64,000 nucleotides of DNA from Hamiltosporidium tvaerminnensis. Lineage: Eukaryota; Microsporidia; Dubosqiidae. The stretch lies in contig CM061252.1 of NCBI GenBank assembly GCA_022605425.2, positions 1-64,000 on the forward strand. The letters are read 5' to 3'. Position numbers and translations under genes: made by a program. Shown one piece after another: positions 13,702-24,600 of this stretch. Within the stretch, counting starts at the first letter, position 1. Each line of letters begins with the position of its first letter. The notes under the pieces were generated by a model. That model worked only from the letters and a program-made list of their open reading frames with translations. It was not told the DNA's origin and ran no database searches.

Positions 13702-14878
13702 ATGTCAAAAAAGAAATACCATCATCATCCTAAAGCTGACTCCTCTTCTTTTCTTTCTGATCATACAAATAACACCCAAGATAATATTTTTCAAAAATCA
13801 AGAGCAGGGAAAAATGTTTTACCCTCTGTTATTGAAAAGGCACATTTGAAAAAAGGTAAGGATGTCGATTGGATAGAAACAGAAGATACATCATTAACAA
13901 AATATCATAATGCAAACGTGGTAAATGAGATGACTGATGCTACTGATAAAAGAACACGAATTCTGATACCACAACACTCTATGAGACAACACAGATTACA
14001 CACATTAACAATACGCTCACTAGCAGCAGAAATAAAACCACAGGTAAGATACTTTCAAGACTCAGAGTCAGAGTTCATATACGTACAGTCCCGAAACAGA
14101 ACACGCTCGGAGGTGGTACGGACGTGGCAAAGCAACAGAAAAGTATCTCTGTAAGGCTTGAGGAATAACCTTGAAGCTTGACTCACATTCAAAAAATTGA
14201 GAAACCCTATAGGAAACGAAGTTTGGAAACAACAAATAGTGAAAAAGGAGAAGATCAAGTACAGAAAAGAAATTCCAAGCAGATATCAAGGAGACCATGA
14301 GTGACAAATCGGAGGTAGCCATCTCAGTAAGATACAATATTCTAAAGAAGAAAGAATAAATGAAGCAGAAGTCCAGCCCAATTAAACTAACTGTTAAGCA
14401 ACTAGCGCTTATAACACAAGAGAAATCACCTTTTACAAATGCTAGACACGTTTTACTATACTTTGGAAATATAACTTCTAAAAAAATATCACTATATCCG
14501 CTCGCTTTGAAGAACATTCAACCGGGTGCTAGTAAGTTGGTTGTAAACATTAAGTTTATCTCTAATACTGTGTTAGAAATGATATGCAAAGAGTCTGTGC
14601 AAATTGAGGTGATTAGAGGGTTTAGAATGCTTGGATCCAAAAACTTTATTAACTCGCCTGAAGTAGATAGTAATGGTCTTTTCAAAATAAGCAATTTATT
14701 TACACGAATGAAGAAAATTAAAGACAGACAGGGCAACAAGAACGACAAACTAAGAAGGCTAGCAGTTCGTATACTCAAGAGTAAAGTAATCGAACTACAC
14801 GAGATGATAAAAAGTCATAATATAAAAACCAATGATATTGAGATAGATTACACCTCGGGCTTTAACAATAAACCCTAG
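13702..14878 (+). pseudogene. LINE copy 1 ORF1 (frameshifted)
   Basis: The first part (ATG at 13702, stop at 14154) encodes a basic, His/Lys/Arg-rich N terminus beginning MSKKKYHHH. The second part (ATG at 14360, stop at 14878) is in another frame and contains the stretch conserved with copy 2: KKISLYPLALKNIQPG here against KKINLYKLALENIIPG there, then RMKKIKD..GNKN.KLRRLA against RMRKIKD..TNTN.RLRHLA. ORF1 proteins usually bind the element RNA, but I recognise no named domain (no CCHC zinc knuckle is visible). The end overlaps the open ORF2 frame, so the two ORFs are probably adjacent or overlapping in the intact element. Confidence 0.6.
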
Positions 14879-14879
14879 T

Positions 14880-15500
14880 ATTTTTAAAGTAGGGTTCATC
14901 AATATTGGGGGATTATCTGATAATAAAATTATTAACATAAATAATTTAATTCAAAGACATGAGTTGGACATCCTCGGAGTGGCTGAAACATGGAGAGATA
15001 ATATAACGCCACTCTTAAGAGGATATAAAGTTTTTAACAGTAAGAAATCTGTCCAAGTAAGAGACAGATACTCAAACAAAGAAGGTATAATAGTATTTGG
15101 TAGGGATACGATTGTTAGTGAGGCAATTGACAATATAACAGATGAAGGGGTTTCAATAAAAGTGAATGACGAAATTTTTATTTTTATATATAGACCCCCA
15201 AAAAGTATAGAATTTAACATCGTAAAACTTACATTAAACCAATACCTGCACAAAAGACTATACATTTCAAGAGACTATAACTTAGAACAACACAAGACAC
15301 TTTTACAGCAAATTTTAGATAACCACGCAATGTATGGATTGTCAGAGATCGACATTCTAACAAATACATACAAAGACAATAATAAAGAATCAAAACCTGA
15401 TAAGATATTTACAAACACGATAGTAGATATTAAGACTTCTCAGATTGTGGGATTAAATCACAAACTCTTAATATTAAAACCGATAGAAATACATAAATAA
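14880..15500 (+). pseudogene. LINE copy 1 ORF2, APE-like endonuclease domain
   Basis: In frame from at least 14880, the protein reads FINIGGL, then LDILGVAETWRD (about 14958-15000; Glu of the ETW motif), IFIYRPP, RDYNLEQH (about 15270), PDKIFTN and finally LNHKLL. These are the ordered landmarks of an exonuclease-endonuclease-phosphatase fold used to nick target DNA for priming. The usual GDxN is RDYN here, whereas copy 2 keeps GDYN, so the Gly-to-Arg change is probably a lesion. The final SDH-like motif is NH. The frame ends in TAA at 15500 while the RT continues in another frame, open from 15487, indicating one frameshift between domains. The first ATG is unclear. Confidence 0.75.
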
Positions 15501-17722
15501 GAAAACTAAGTATAATATAAGACTCTTGACTAGACCAAAAGTAGTAGCAAATATTACAAATAAAATAGAGATTTTAATTAAGAAGAATGCGAATATTATA
15601 AGAACTCTAAACATCAATGACTGTTGCACAGCTTTACATAATATCATACTTTCTGGTGTATATAGACTCAGAATACGCAAACAAAGTCGTCGAACTTCAA
15701 TCCAGTCTTTCAACACATTAGGAGAGCACGTGAAAGAGCAAGGCACAATAATCCAATCTTTTTTTGAAAGGTTATGTAAAGAAGTAAAGAGATTAACCAA
15801 AAACCTACAGGATACTGATACTCGTGACCTCAAAGTAGAACACATTGGTTTGGAAGCATCACAATTAGAAGCCATTATGAATTTCCATGGTAACGCAATC
15901 CCAAACAGTAGACAGAATTATAATAAAGAATTACTTAATATCTTTGTTTTAGATCGGAAGATAACAAGCTTAGAGGAAACAATAAAATGGATAAAAAGTT
16001 ACCACAATAGTTTATTTAGCAAACACACCATACAGAGAACAAATAAGCTTAACCTGCTAAGTGCCGAAGAGGTTGAGAAATGTATAAAGATATTAAAAGG
16101 TGGCAAAGCGGGTGGTATTAGCGGTATTAAGAATGAATTCCTTAATATTTGTCTGCGCAACTTTATAGTGGAGCTTACGTACATGTTTAACAAGATTATT
16201 ACGGATAAAGAGATTCCTTTGATATGGAAGAAACACATGATACAACCAATACCTAAAGATGATAGCGAGTTTAGACCTATTTCATTGATAGAGAAAACAC
16301 GTAAACTATTCGAAAAACTAATTTTTAGCAAATTTGAGGTAAAGCTGAAAAGACAACAAGCTGGTTTTAGACTGAAGCATTCGACCCTTAACCACGCCTT
16401 AACACTTGACACCAGATTAAGACATGGCGATGTAGAAGGAATCTGTGTAACTTTAGATATCTCCAAAGCCTATGACAGTGTATATCGTAAGAGGTTGTAC
16501 GAGAAACTAATGATAAAGAAGAAGTTTTCAAGAGAAGATACAATTCTAATAGCTGCACTGATCGAGAATAACGAGTACAAGATCAACACATTAATAGAAA
16601 ATAATAATTGGAAAACTGCTGCTCTTGGATTACCCCAAGGAAGCATTTTATCTTCAATTTTATTTAATGTGTTTATTGATGATATCGTGATAAGAATGCC
16701 ATAGCACCTGGTACCATACATAATTATTTACGCAGACGACATTTCATTATTTAGCTTACGGCATAGCACAATGCAATACATGATAGATCAATGTCAATCG
16801 CACGCGGAAGCCAACAGATATAAATTAAACCCAAGGAAATGTTTTTACAATGCTTCAACAGATCACGATTTCTATGTAGATCGTACCAGGTTGGAAAAAC
16901 AAGTCCCTCTGGAATATTTAGGATATTATTTTAACAATAAATGTGCAGGTACCATGAAAAGCCTTAAATTCATAAGGCAAAAAGCCGTTAGAGCGGCAGT
17001 GATTACAAATAAGTTATTAAGAAACACACAATACAGTAATAATAACCCGCAATATTATCAATTAAAGTTAAGAATGTATACTACATTTATACGTTTGCAT
17101 ATAGATTATTATGCCTAGCTGCTCGGGTGTAATAAAACGTTTAATGAAGGCTCTGACAGGATACAAAAAGGCATAATAAAATATCTTAATAAAATTTATT
17201 TCAAAACGCCAACGAAGATCTTATACGCATTATTTCCCTTGGAAAATACAAAGCAAAGAGCAGATAGACTCAGGAATAATGTTGCTTATAAGATCATACA
17301 CACAAGAAAAACACTTTTAAGATGTATATTCAAACCGAATAAATCTAAAAATATTAAAGATTTAAAGAAAAAATATAAGTATATCAAGAAGGAGATTCGG
17401 GGAAATGGATTTAAAGCCAAATTAATAGGTGGCAAAAAGAAAATTTACGCCTTAATTCCCAAATCTTTAACTCTTTCGAGAATCTAAGGCAGTACAATTT
17501 CAAAACGATTTCAACAAGATTAAAAACTTTTTTAGATATTATTAGACTAGAAATAAAAGAGAAAATAAAATTTTTAAGCATAATATAGTCCCCCAACCTA
17601 GCGGAGTTTATATTGGCCTTATTAATCCACAAGATACGAATTGGCAGGGAGCCCGCAAGGGACGTTACAGCTATATTCAAAAAATTTTTACCAGTTAATA
17701 TTTTAAAGCAGATCAGGTTGTG
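15487..17722 (+). pseudogene. LINE copy 1 ORF2, reverse transcriptase domain (two TAG stops)
   Basis: Ordered RT motifs are visible: FRPISLIEKTRKLFEKLI (near 16270), QAGFRLKHSTLNHAL (16359), LDISKAYDS (catalytic Asp, 16453), LPQGSILSSILFN (16629), YADD (16732) and EYLGYYFN (16912). The frame is interrupted by TAG at 16702-16704, just before YADD, and TAG at 17116-17118, where copy 2 has CAG (Gln). Both lie in an otherwise continuous frame to 17487. After that, short frames in other phases carry a C-terminal segment GREPARD..A.FKKF (near 17640-17690), which copy 2 also has as GREPVKD..A.FKHF. Catalytic residues are present, but the protein is broken. Confidence 0.85.
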
Positions 17723-18385
17723 ACGATATCCATGAAACAAGACAATCTGCAACCTCAAGGGAATTCCATGTGAGGCTTCGTAGAAGTATAAGGGCCAGAT
17801 GAAACTGTAGTAACGGTGTTATTAATGATACCAGGAGGGGGATGTTAACTGTGTGTAAATTCTGAAATTTTCAGAACTTAAAAATATTTAAATAAAATTT
17901 TCTTTCCTAACCGACACACAACAACGAACCTGAAGAAACGGGGTTAATCAACAGTCGAGACGATACTGAACCTGAAAATTTCATTTTTTCCTCGAACATT
18001 AATTTTGAAGTATCTAGTAAGCATAAAGGAAGCTATAATGATTAACAAACGAGGTCAGAATATGATGAAACAGAGACAGATGAAGATAACGAAGGGGTTA
18101 CTGCGAATACGATAAACAAAGTCATTTTATAACACGCTGAATATTGGTAATAATAAAGTATACAAAGAAAGAACTCTTTTACCTAAAATACAAAACTTTA
18201 AAACACACAAAAACCACGCAAGAACAGTAACTTGCTAATTGAAAAGTCACACCCTATCCGCACAGATCGTCAAACTCTACGAAAATGCAAAGAATAACTT
18301 TCAAAGCCATGTTAACAGAAGAAATCAACCCACTACACAACGAATTATAAGGAAGAAAAAGACAGGACTATCAAAGCTATAAAAT

Positions 18386-18676
18386 GTGCAAACTGTTATA
18401 GCTAAAATAGCATACCACCTACTTGCTAAAATACCTTACGATATATTAACGCGCCTGGTCTGCAACTACCACTTATACACGCAGAAGGGAGGCATAAGAA
18501 GAGCAAGAATGAGTACGATTGCAGACAGTGAGATACTAGAGGTACCTACAAAGTATGAGGCTAAAGCTAGAAAAAACTTCCATGAGAGACTTTATAACAA
18601 CAACACGATAGCCAACGAAAACACAACTACAAACACGACTAAAATCAATTTCAGGAAAAAAAAAGAGAGTACCTAG
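18386..18676 (+). pseudogene. Open frame in the ORF1 region of LINE copy 2
   Basis: A 96-residue frame starting MQTVIAKIAYHLLAKIPYD, lying between the N-terminal ORF1-like part and the conserved ORF1 C-terminal part of copy 2. The equivalent region of copy 1 (14155-14359) has no matching open frame. It is probably the central part of ORF1 preserved here. Its C terminus is rich in Asn and Thr. No domain is recognised. Confidence 0.35.
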
Positions 18677-18737
18677 CAAGATAACAAACGAGATCCATGA
18701 CCGAGGGAAGCCTGTAAACGAGAATACTCAAATTAGC

Positions 18738-19200
18738 ATGCGACAAATCTCGCTAATAGTAAATGGTAAATCTATCTTCGTCCAAACAAAATATGTCCTC
18801 TCTTATTATACTAATATAGTCGCAAAAAAGATTAACTTATATAAACTAGCCCTTGAAAATATCATTCCGGGCTCAAGCAGACTGATAGTGAACATGGACT
18901 TCTTCAACAATGATATAGTGGAAATTATCAGTAATGAAAATGACGAAGAAGCGCTTTCATATGCATTTGCCAAACTTCCTGCCTGTAAACTAGACAAATC
19001 TCCAGAAATCGACGAAAAAGGCACACTATGGGCTCGAGGATTGATTGAAAGAATGAGAAAAATAAAAGACAGTCAAACAAACACGAACACAAGACTTCGC
19101 CATCTGGCGATTTAAATTATCCACAGCAGTGCAAAAGAACTGCAAGATGTACTAAGAAGCCTTAATATTCTGGCCAAAGATGTTAAGGAAGAATTTGCAC
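18738..19200 (+). pseudogene. LINE copy 2 ORF1 C-terminal part
   Basis: Open from ATG 18738 to a TAA at 19113-19115, then continuing in frame with similarity to the end of copy 1 ORF1 (SSAKELQDVLRSLNI here against KSKVIELHEMIKSHNI there). The match over KKINLYKLALENIIPGSSR is unmistakable. The TAA is therefore a single lesion in an otherwise readable domain. Confidence 0.6.
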
Positions 19201-19226
19201 CCGGATACCAAAAGAATACCCCTTAT

Positions 19227-19840
19227 GATATTTAGAACGGGTATATAAACATAGGTGGCCTATCTACACAAAAAATAACACTAATCAACCAAATACTAAA
19301 TGAAACAAAACTAGACATGTTAGGAATCGCAGAAACATGGCGAGATGAAATAACATGCCTCTGCGAAGACTACAAGATAATAGCAATAAAACCTTCTATA
19401 AAAATACAAAATTAAAATAGTAATAAGGAAGGTATGATTGTCATAGGAAGTAAAGAAATCATCTTCTCAAACATCTATGACATAACAGAATTCGGAATTC
19501 AATAAAAATTAATAGCACGTATTTATTCATTTTTATTTACCGAAACTAATCAGGCAACTTTACAAATATTATTCTAGACAAACTTTACGAACACATTGAC
19601 AACAAGATTATAGTAATAGGTGACTATAATCTAGAACAACATAAAGAAATGGAATATAAATTCTAAACAGAAACATACTTTTCGGGTTAAGTGAGATTAA
19701 CCTTGGAACAATAACTTATAAACATGGTGAAAAACATCATGTCTTTACAAGGTCTTCTCAAATACTACATTATTTACAGAAACTAAAGAAATACCACAAA
19801 TAAATCAAAAATAATAATATGCAAAATTCCAGAAACTATA
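19227..19840 (+). pseudogene. LINE copy 2 endonuclease domain (broken)
   Basis: Reads GYINIGGLSTQKITLINQIL, then LDMLGIAETWRDEI, and further on IVIGDYNLEQHKEM in the same order as copy 1. It keeps the GDYN motif that copy 1 has lost. Several stops (for example near 19413 and 19504) and small shifts interrupt it. The end reads EIPQINQK, matching LNHKLL of copy 1 without the His. Confidence 0.65.
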
Positions 19841-19859
19841 TTACTCAGAACATCTAAGT

Positions 19860-20940
19860 TCAAAATGAACCTACTATAAGACAAAACTATAGCAGAAAAA
19901 ATAAAAAAAACAAATGCACAAATATACAAATAACCGTAAACTCCTATTGAAAAATCTCGAAATAGATAAATGCTGTGAAATACTACATGACATATTGCTA
20001 AAATCTACAAGAACAACAGATATACCATCGGTGGAGCAGGGGAATCAACACGGTTTAAGACGGTTCGCTCGGAAACCCTCAGGGAAGTATAATCTCCCCA
20101 ACTCTTTTTAACATATTTATCAATGACTTGGTATAATACTCACCGAAACACTTAAGATCGCTATTATTTATGTATTAAGACGATATCACAATCTACGGCA
20201 ACCAAATAAGAACCAAACAAAAACAATCGATCGCTTAGTCAGGCATGCAAACCACAACAACTATTAATTCAATCTCTAAAAATGTTTCTACAGCGCTTTG
20301 AAATATCTTCAAATCTTTATATATGGTACGAGAATAGAGAAACAGAACCCCCTTAAATACCTAGAGTTCTACTTTAATAACCGTAACGCTGACATAAAAC
20401 AGACACTAAAAATATCAAGACAGAGAGCATAAAGAGCCGCTGTTATTACAAACAAATTAATGATAAAGGGTATCTTTAACACCTGCGAAAAACTACATGA
20501 ATTTAAACTAAGACCATATAAAACATATGTTAGACACCACATTGACTACTTCTCACAACTTCTAGGCTGCAACAATACATTTATTTATGAGAGCGATAGG
20601 ATCCAAAAAGGTATTCTAAATACTTTTTTAAGATATACTATAAACTCAAAGTAGCACTATCTATTCCATACTACCCATTTAAAACGTACTTCAAAGATGC
20701 CAAGACTCAGGTTTTGAATTGCACATAAAATACTACAAAAAAAAACACAATAGTACGATATGTTTATAAAAACAACTTGAAAAAAAAAACCATCGAGAGT
20801 TTGAGACTTACTATGAAACTATAAACAGAAATTACAGTTGTGATGACTTTTTGAATAAATACAAGAAGATACATAAAGAGATTTTGAGGATTAACTTCCA
20901 AACCTTCAGCTGGAACGAAACGTTAAAGCTCTAACTTTAA
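19860..20940 (+). pseudogene. LINE copy 2 reverse transcriptase (internal deletion)
   Basis: The start (KTIAEKIKKTN, then LEIDKCCEILHDILLKS) parallels the RT N terminus of copy 1 (LNINDCCTALHNIILSG). Near 20040 the sequence jumps to the PQGSIISPTLFNIFINDL motif, so roughly 300 residues, including the FRPISL, QAGF and first catalytic Asp motifs, are absent. The YADD box reads Y-stop-DD (near 20175). A later frame, 20460-20654, encodes HHIDYFSQLLGCNNTFIYES, matching DYYA-stop-LLGCNKTFNEGS of copy 1. Confidence 0.65.
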
Positions 20941-21249
20941 ACAATACAACAGACTGAACTTTAACCAAATTCTTGAAACCAAATACCACTACACAGGCGA
21001 CAAGAACACGTAGAGATATTTATAAAGTATATACAGATAAACATGAACCTACCTACACTTTACCCGATGCTCTATTGGCATAGCTAATGTGAAGACAACA
21101 AGTATCATAAACAAGAACTAAAACTAAAAGGCAGGGAGCCTGTAAAGGACGATAATGCCGATTTTAAACACTTTTGACCATAGCAAGTGTAAAGGGAGTT
21201 TAATGATGTGTGTGAAAGAGAATTTTATGTGCAGCAGTGTAGACGGTGA

Positions 21250-21645
21250 CTGATGGAAGCATGCTTTAGATGCCCAAAACCTGCCTTCTCTTTATGGTTG
21301 TATATCAACTTGGGTGATTGTTATCTGTCTAGAGGAACTCACCTGATCAACCCTAACCCAAAAACATTGATGGAAAGTGTTGACACTAAAGCAAGATGTG
21401 TATCACTTAGACTTGTAAAAGTAGAGAAGTGTGTGGCTAAATGTTTTGGCTATAACTGAGAGTGTATATCGTTATGTAGGACCCTCTATACTCTTGTTTA
21501 GAAATTTACAATATTAAAGGATCTAAAAGATGTACTAAGTGATTGGTTAACTTAACTCCTGTTATTAGAACGACAATGAGAGAACAGTATTGCTTCATAT
21601 AAGGTGATAGCTAATAACTCAGAAAGTTTTGTTAATTTAAATTTA
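21250..21645 (+). other. GC-enriched flank after LINE copy 2, possible 3' UTR
   Basis: Composition stays element-like until about 21640. A 68-residue frame at 21253-21459 starts MEACFRCPKPAF and has no recognised domain. The stretch contains an interstitial telomere-like AACCCTAACCC at 21349-21359. It may be the 3' untranslated end of copy 2, or another decayed element joined to it. Confidence 0.3.
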
Positions 21646-21649
21646 AATT

Positions 21650-24600
21650 GAAATTCATCACAAAATACGGCCAAATTATAAAACTGATGTAAATATTGAA
21701 TAAACGAACTGAATAATTGTAAAATTAATTTAATTATTGCGCAAGAATACGTGCCAATAATAAAATTGATGTAAAAATATATATAAGAAACTGATTAATA
21801 CTAAATTAATTTAATTATTACGCCAGAATACTGATTAAATACAAATTTAATTTAAAAAGTTAATTTACTAGCTGATAATTGTTCTTTAGCTGGTTCTAGA
21901 AAGAATCATTCCGAAGATTTTTAAAGTAATCAAATAAATTCATTTTTCCTATGTAATACAATTTAAAAATATCATTATCGTTAAAAGGCGGTATTAAAAT
22001 ATTATATCTATCTATATATTATAAGAATATATTGCTGCACAATTTATTTGAAAATATGGCAATAGTTACACCCGTTATTCAATGTTAAAACGAAAGATAT
22101 TAAATTGTGCTATAAATTTTAAGTTATTGGTCATAAAATAATTTATAAACGAAAAAAAAATGGCTACTAACTGATGTTAAACAAAAAAAAATTTCAAAAT
22201 TGTTTTAAAAATTTCAAATAAGGGTGGTAATCAAGTAATGGTTAAGCAAATATAAAAAAAAATAAACTCATCTAAGAATAGACGGAAAGTTTTTTTTATT
22301 TTCCCATAAGCACTATTTTCTTCATGAAATAAATTATGGATTATTCATTTAATGTGTAGATGTTACATATTTACATTTTTCAAAGAAACTACTTTTATAC
22401 AAATTATGTTTATAATTTATTAAAAAATATAACTTTTTATGTTTTTACTGTTTTTCTCACGGTTAATCAATTGCAGTAAATTGATTTATTTGCGAAACTA
22501 TATGCATGATTGTATCTATTTTCTTTTAAATTATACAAAAAAAAGTAACTATCACTAGATTCTTCAAATCTTTATTTTTAAGAAATATGTTATTTCCATA
22601 ATAAAAGCTTGTGGTTTTTTTGAACAACTTGTTAATTCTTTTCAATTTCGAAATTGAATTAATATTTTGAAGTGATGTTAAGAAGAATTTTGAATTGTGT
22701 GCGATTTTTTTTATATAGTGTTATAATATATTTTTTGGATATTACTATAAATCTCGAATTGGATAATATTTCTGCTATTTTTCTACTTAAAATATTCATG
22801 TTAGTACTAAATTAAATCTATTGTGATATTTGGCTTAAAAAATCGTAAAAAAGTAGTTTAAACATTGAGAAAAATATTATTAAATAATAAATTTTAATGT
22901 TAGATAGCAGAGGAATAATTCAGAAAACCATATTTATAATCAATAATATAACGATCTTTCATTTATTTGATCTTTGTACTCAGACTATAATTATCTTTTA
23001 TATTTACTCAAATTAAAATTGATATTTTTTCATTCATACTATACAGCCTTTCCCGTAATTAATCAATATATTCAAATTAAATTTTTGAATTTGCAATAAT
23101 TTATACTAAATTTTTAATATATTTTTATGATCTTTTTTACTAAGGCGACTCTTGTATATTCCAAAATAATGTGTTAATGTATTCTTAGTATACTTAGCGC
23201 AAGAATATGATAGCTAGGTTTTTCTGTATCTTTTTTAAGGAAGAACTTTAATAATTCTAAAAAGCAATTGTAACTTTTTCGGTTTTAGGTTAAACCCTCT
23301 ATTATTTAATAATACCGATAAATAGCAACAAATTTGATTAGCTTACAAAAATAATTCGTGAAGTATGTTGAAGAACACTTTTATTTGTTTGCTTCTTTTT
23401 CAATCAGGCATAAATCTATGAAAAAATAAAACATTTACCACTGATATAAAACTTTTACTGGAAAATTAGAATTTTTTAAATTTGAAATTTATTTTTATAA
23501 GAATCTATTTTATCAAATGAAGATTCAAATATTTTAAAGACTTAAAAATACTCATTAATTTCCCTAAAAATATTCCCGAAAATATTAGATTGTCTTATGA
23601 GGTAAAAATTTTTGCGTTAATAAAATATTATGACATTATTTGATTAGACATATGTTCCGATTTAATGGCGATAAAAAATTTATTACAAAGAAATTTTCAT
23701 TTAAATTGAATTGATGTTAATTGTATACTGAGTTTGACGAGATTTATCTTACATTTAAATTCTATATATCTTTTGCTAATTTTTTCTTCATTTCTTGGGT
23801 TTTTAAGAGCGAAGAGGTTCATCTTAAAAGTGTTCAGTATATTATTATTAGATGCATAAATTGATGCTTTTGCATTTTTTTAGTACGGGATAACAAGGAA
23901 TCACTATATACTATTGATATTATATGAACTAATTCAAAACGCTCATAAAATAATATAAAAGAAAACTATTTCAATTAAAGTCATTGTTAACTTATATTTT
24001 AAAGTAAGATATGTGATCTTGATGTTTCGAAACGTATTAATTTCAATTATTTCTCAAAGGGATAACTTTTTAGTATCGGATTAATAGATTTATATAGAAA
24101 TTCTCATAAAATAACCAAACAGATGATAGAAATTTAATTTTATGGCTTAACCTACTTGTGTTTGAATGTAAATTTAGAATTCATACTATAAAGATCTGGC
24201 ACATTATTTTTTAAGTTTTTTTATGAATTTTGTAAAGTCGTTTTGAAATTTTTTTTCAATAACTACGATATTATATTTTATATTAATTTAATGGAAAAAC
24301 CGATAGTCTTTTATAGTTATTTAAAAATAAAAGAATTCTAGGTCGATCCTACAATATATATAATTATAGAATATTATATGTTAAAATGCGATTTTAACTG
24401 ATTCTGATTTTTATATAGAGTATAAGAAGTTTAAAAATTCTTTACTTTCGTTTATAATTCGTTTATAAACTATATTTTATATTTTCTTATTAAATATTTG
24501 TATCTATTAATTAAATAGTTACAAAATAATTGATACATAATATTTTAGTTCTATAACTATCTTGATATAAAAATATACTGCAATTGGTTAAAAGATAACG

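Larger units (their letters stand above)
13312..17904 (+). mobile_element. Non-LTR retrotransposon (APE-type LINE), copy 1, near full length
   Basis: The order is that of a two-ORF LINE: 5' UTR (about 13312-13701), ORF1 (13702-14878, one break), ORF2 with an N-terminal APE-like endonuclease (from about 14880) and reverse transcriptase (to about 17720), then a 3' UTR ending in an A/T tail at 17881-17904. No long terminal repeats are seen. Lesions are few: one frameshift in ORF1, one between endonuclease and RT, two TAG stops in the RT, and frameshifts near the C terminus. GC content is clearly above the surroundings. The 5' boundary is inferred, not defined. An N-terminal APE endonuclease argues against the R2/R4/Dong type; I cannot assign the clade further. 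Confidence 0.85.
17905..21250 (+). mobile_element. LINE copy 2, decayed and internally deleted
   Basis: It begins directly after the 3' tail of copy 1 and repeats the same order: an ORF1-like region (about 18140-19200), endonuclease (19227-19840), RT (about 19860-20940) and the GREPVKD segment (near 21130). Protein similarity to copy 1 is clear but moderate, so this is a related subfamily or an older copy rather than a recent duplicate. Many stops and frameshifts are present. Most of the RT palm is missing: the N-terminal part joins directly to the PQGS motif region near 20040-20070. The end is uncertain and could lie anywhere to about 21640. Confidence 0.75.

Noticed and set aside
15474-16721. 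Long antisense frames opposite the LINE RT
   Set aside because: They are shadows of the RT coding sequence with no domains of their own.
16702-17118. Reassigned TAG codon explaining the stops in the LINE RT
   Set aside because: All host genes read normally without internal TAG, and copy 2 shows CAG at one site, so point mutation is simpler.
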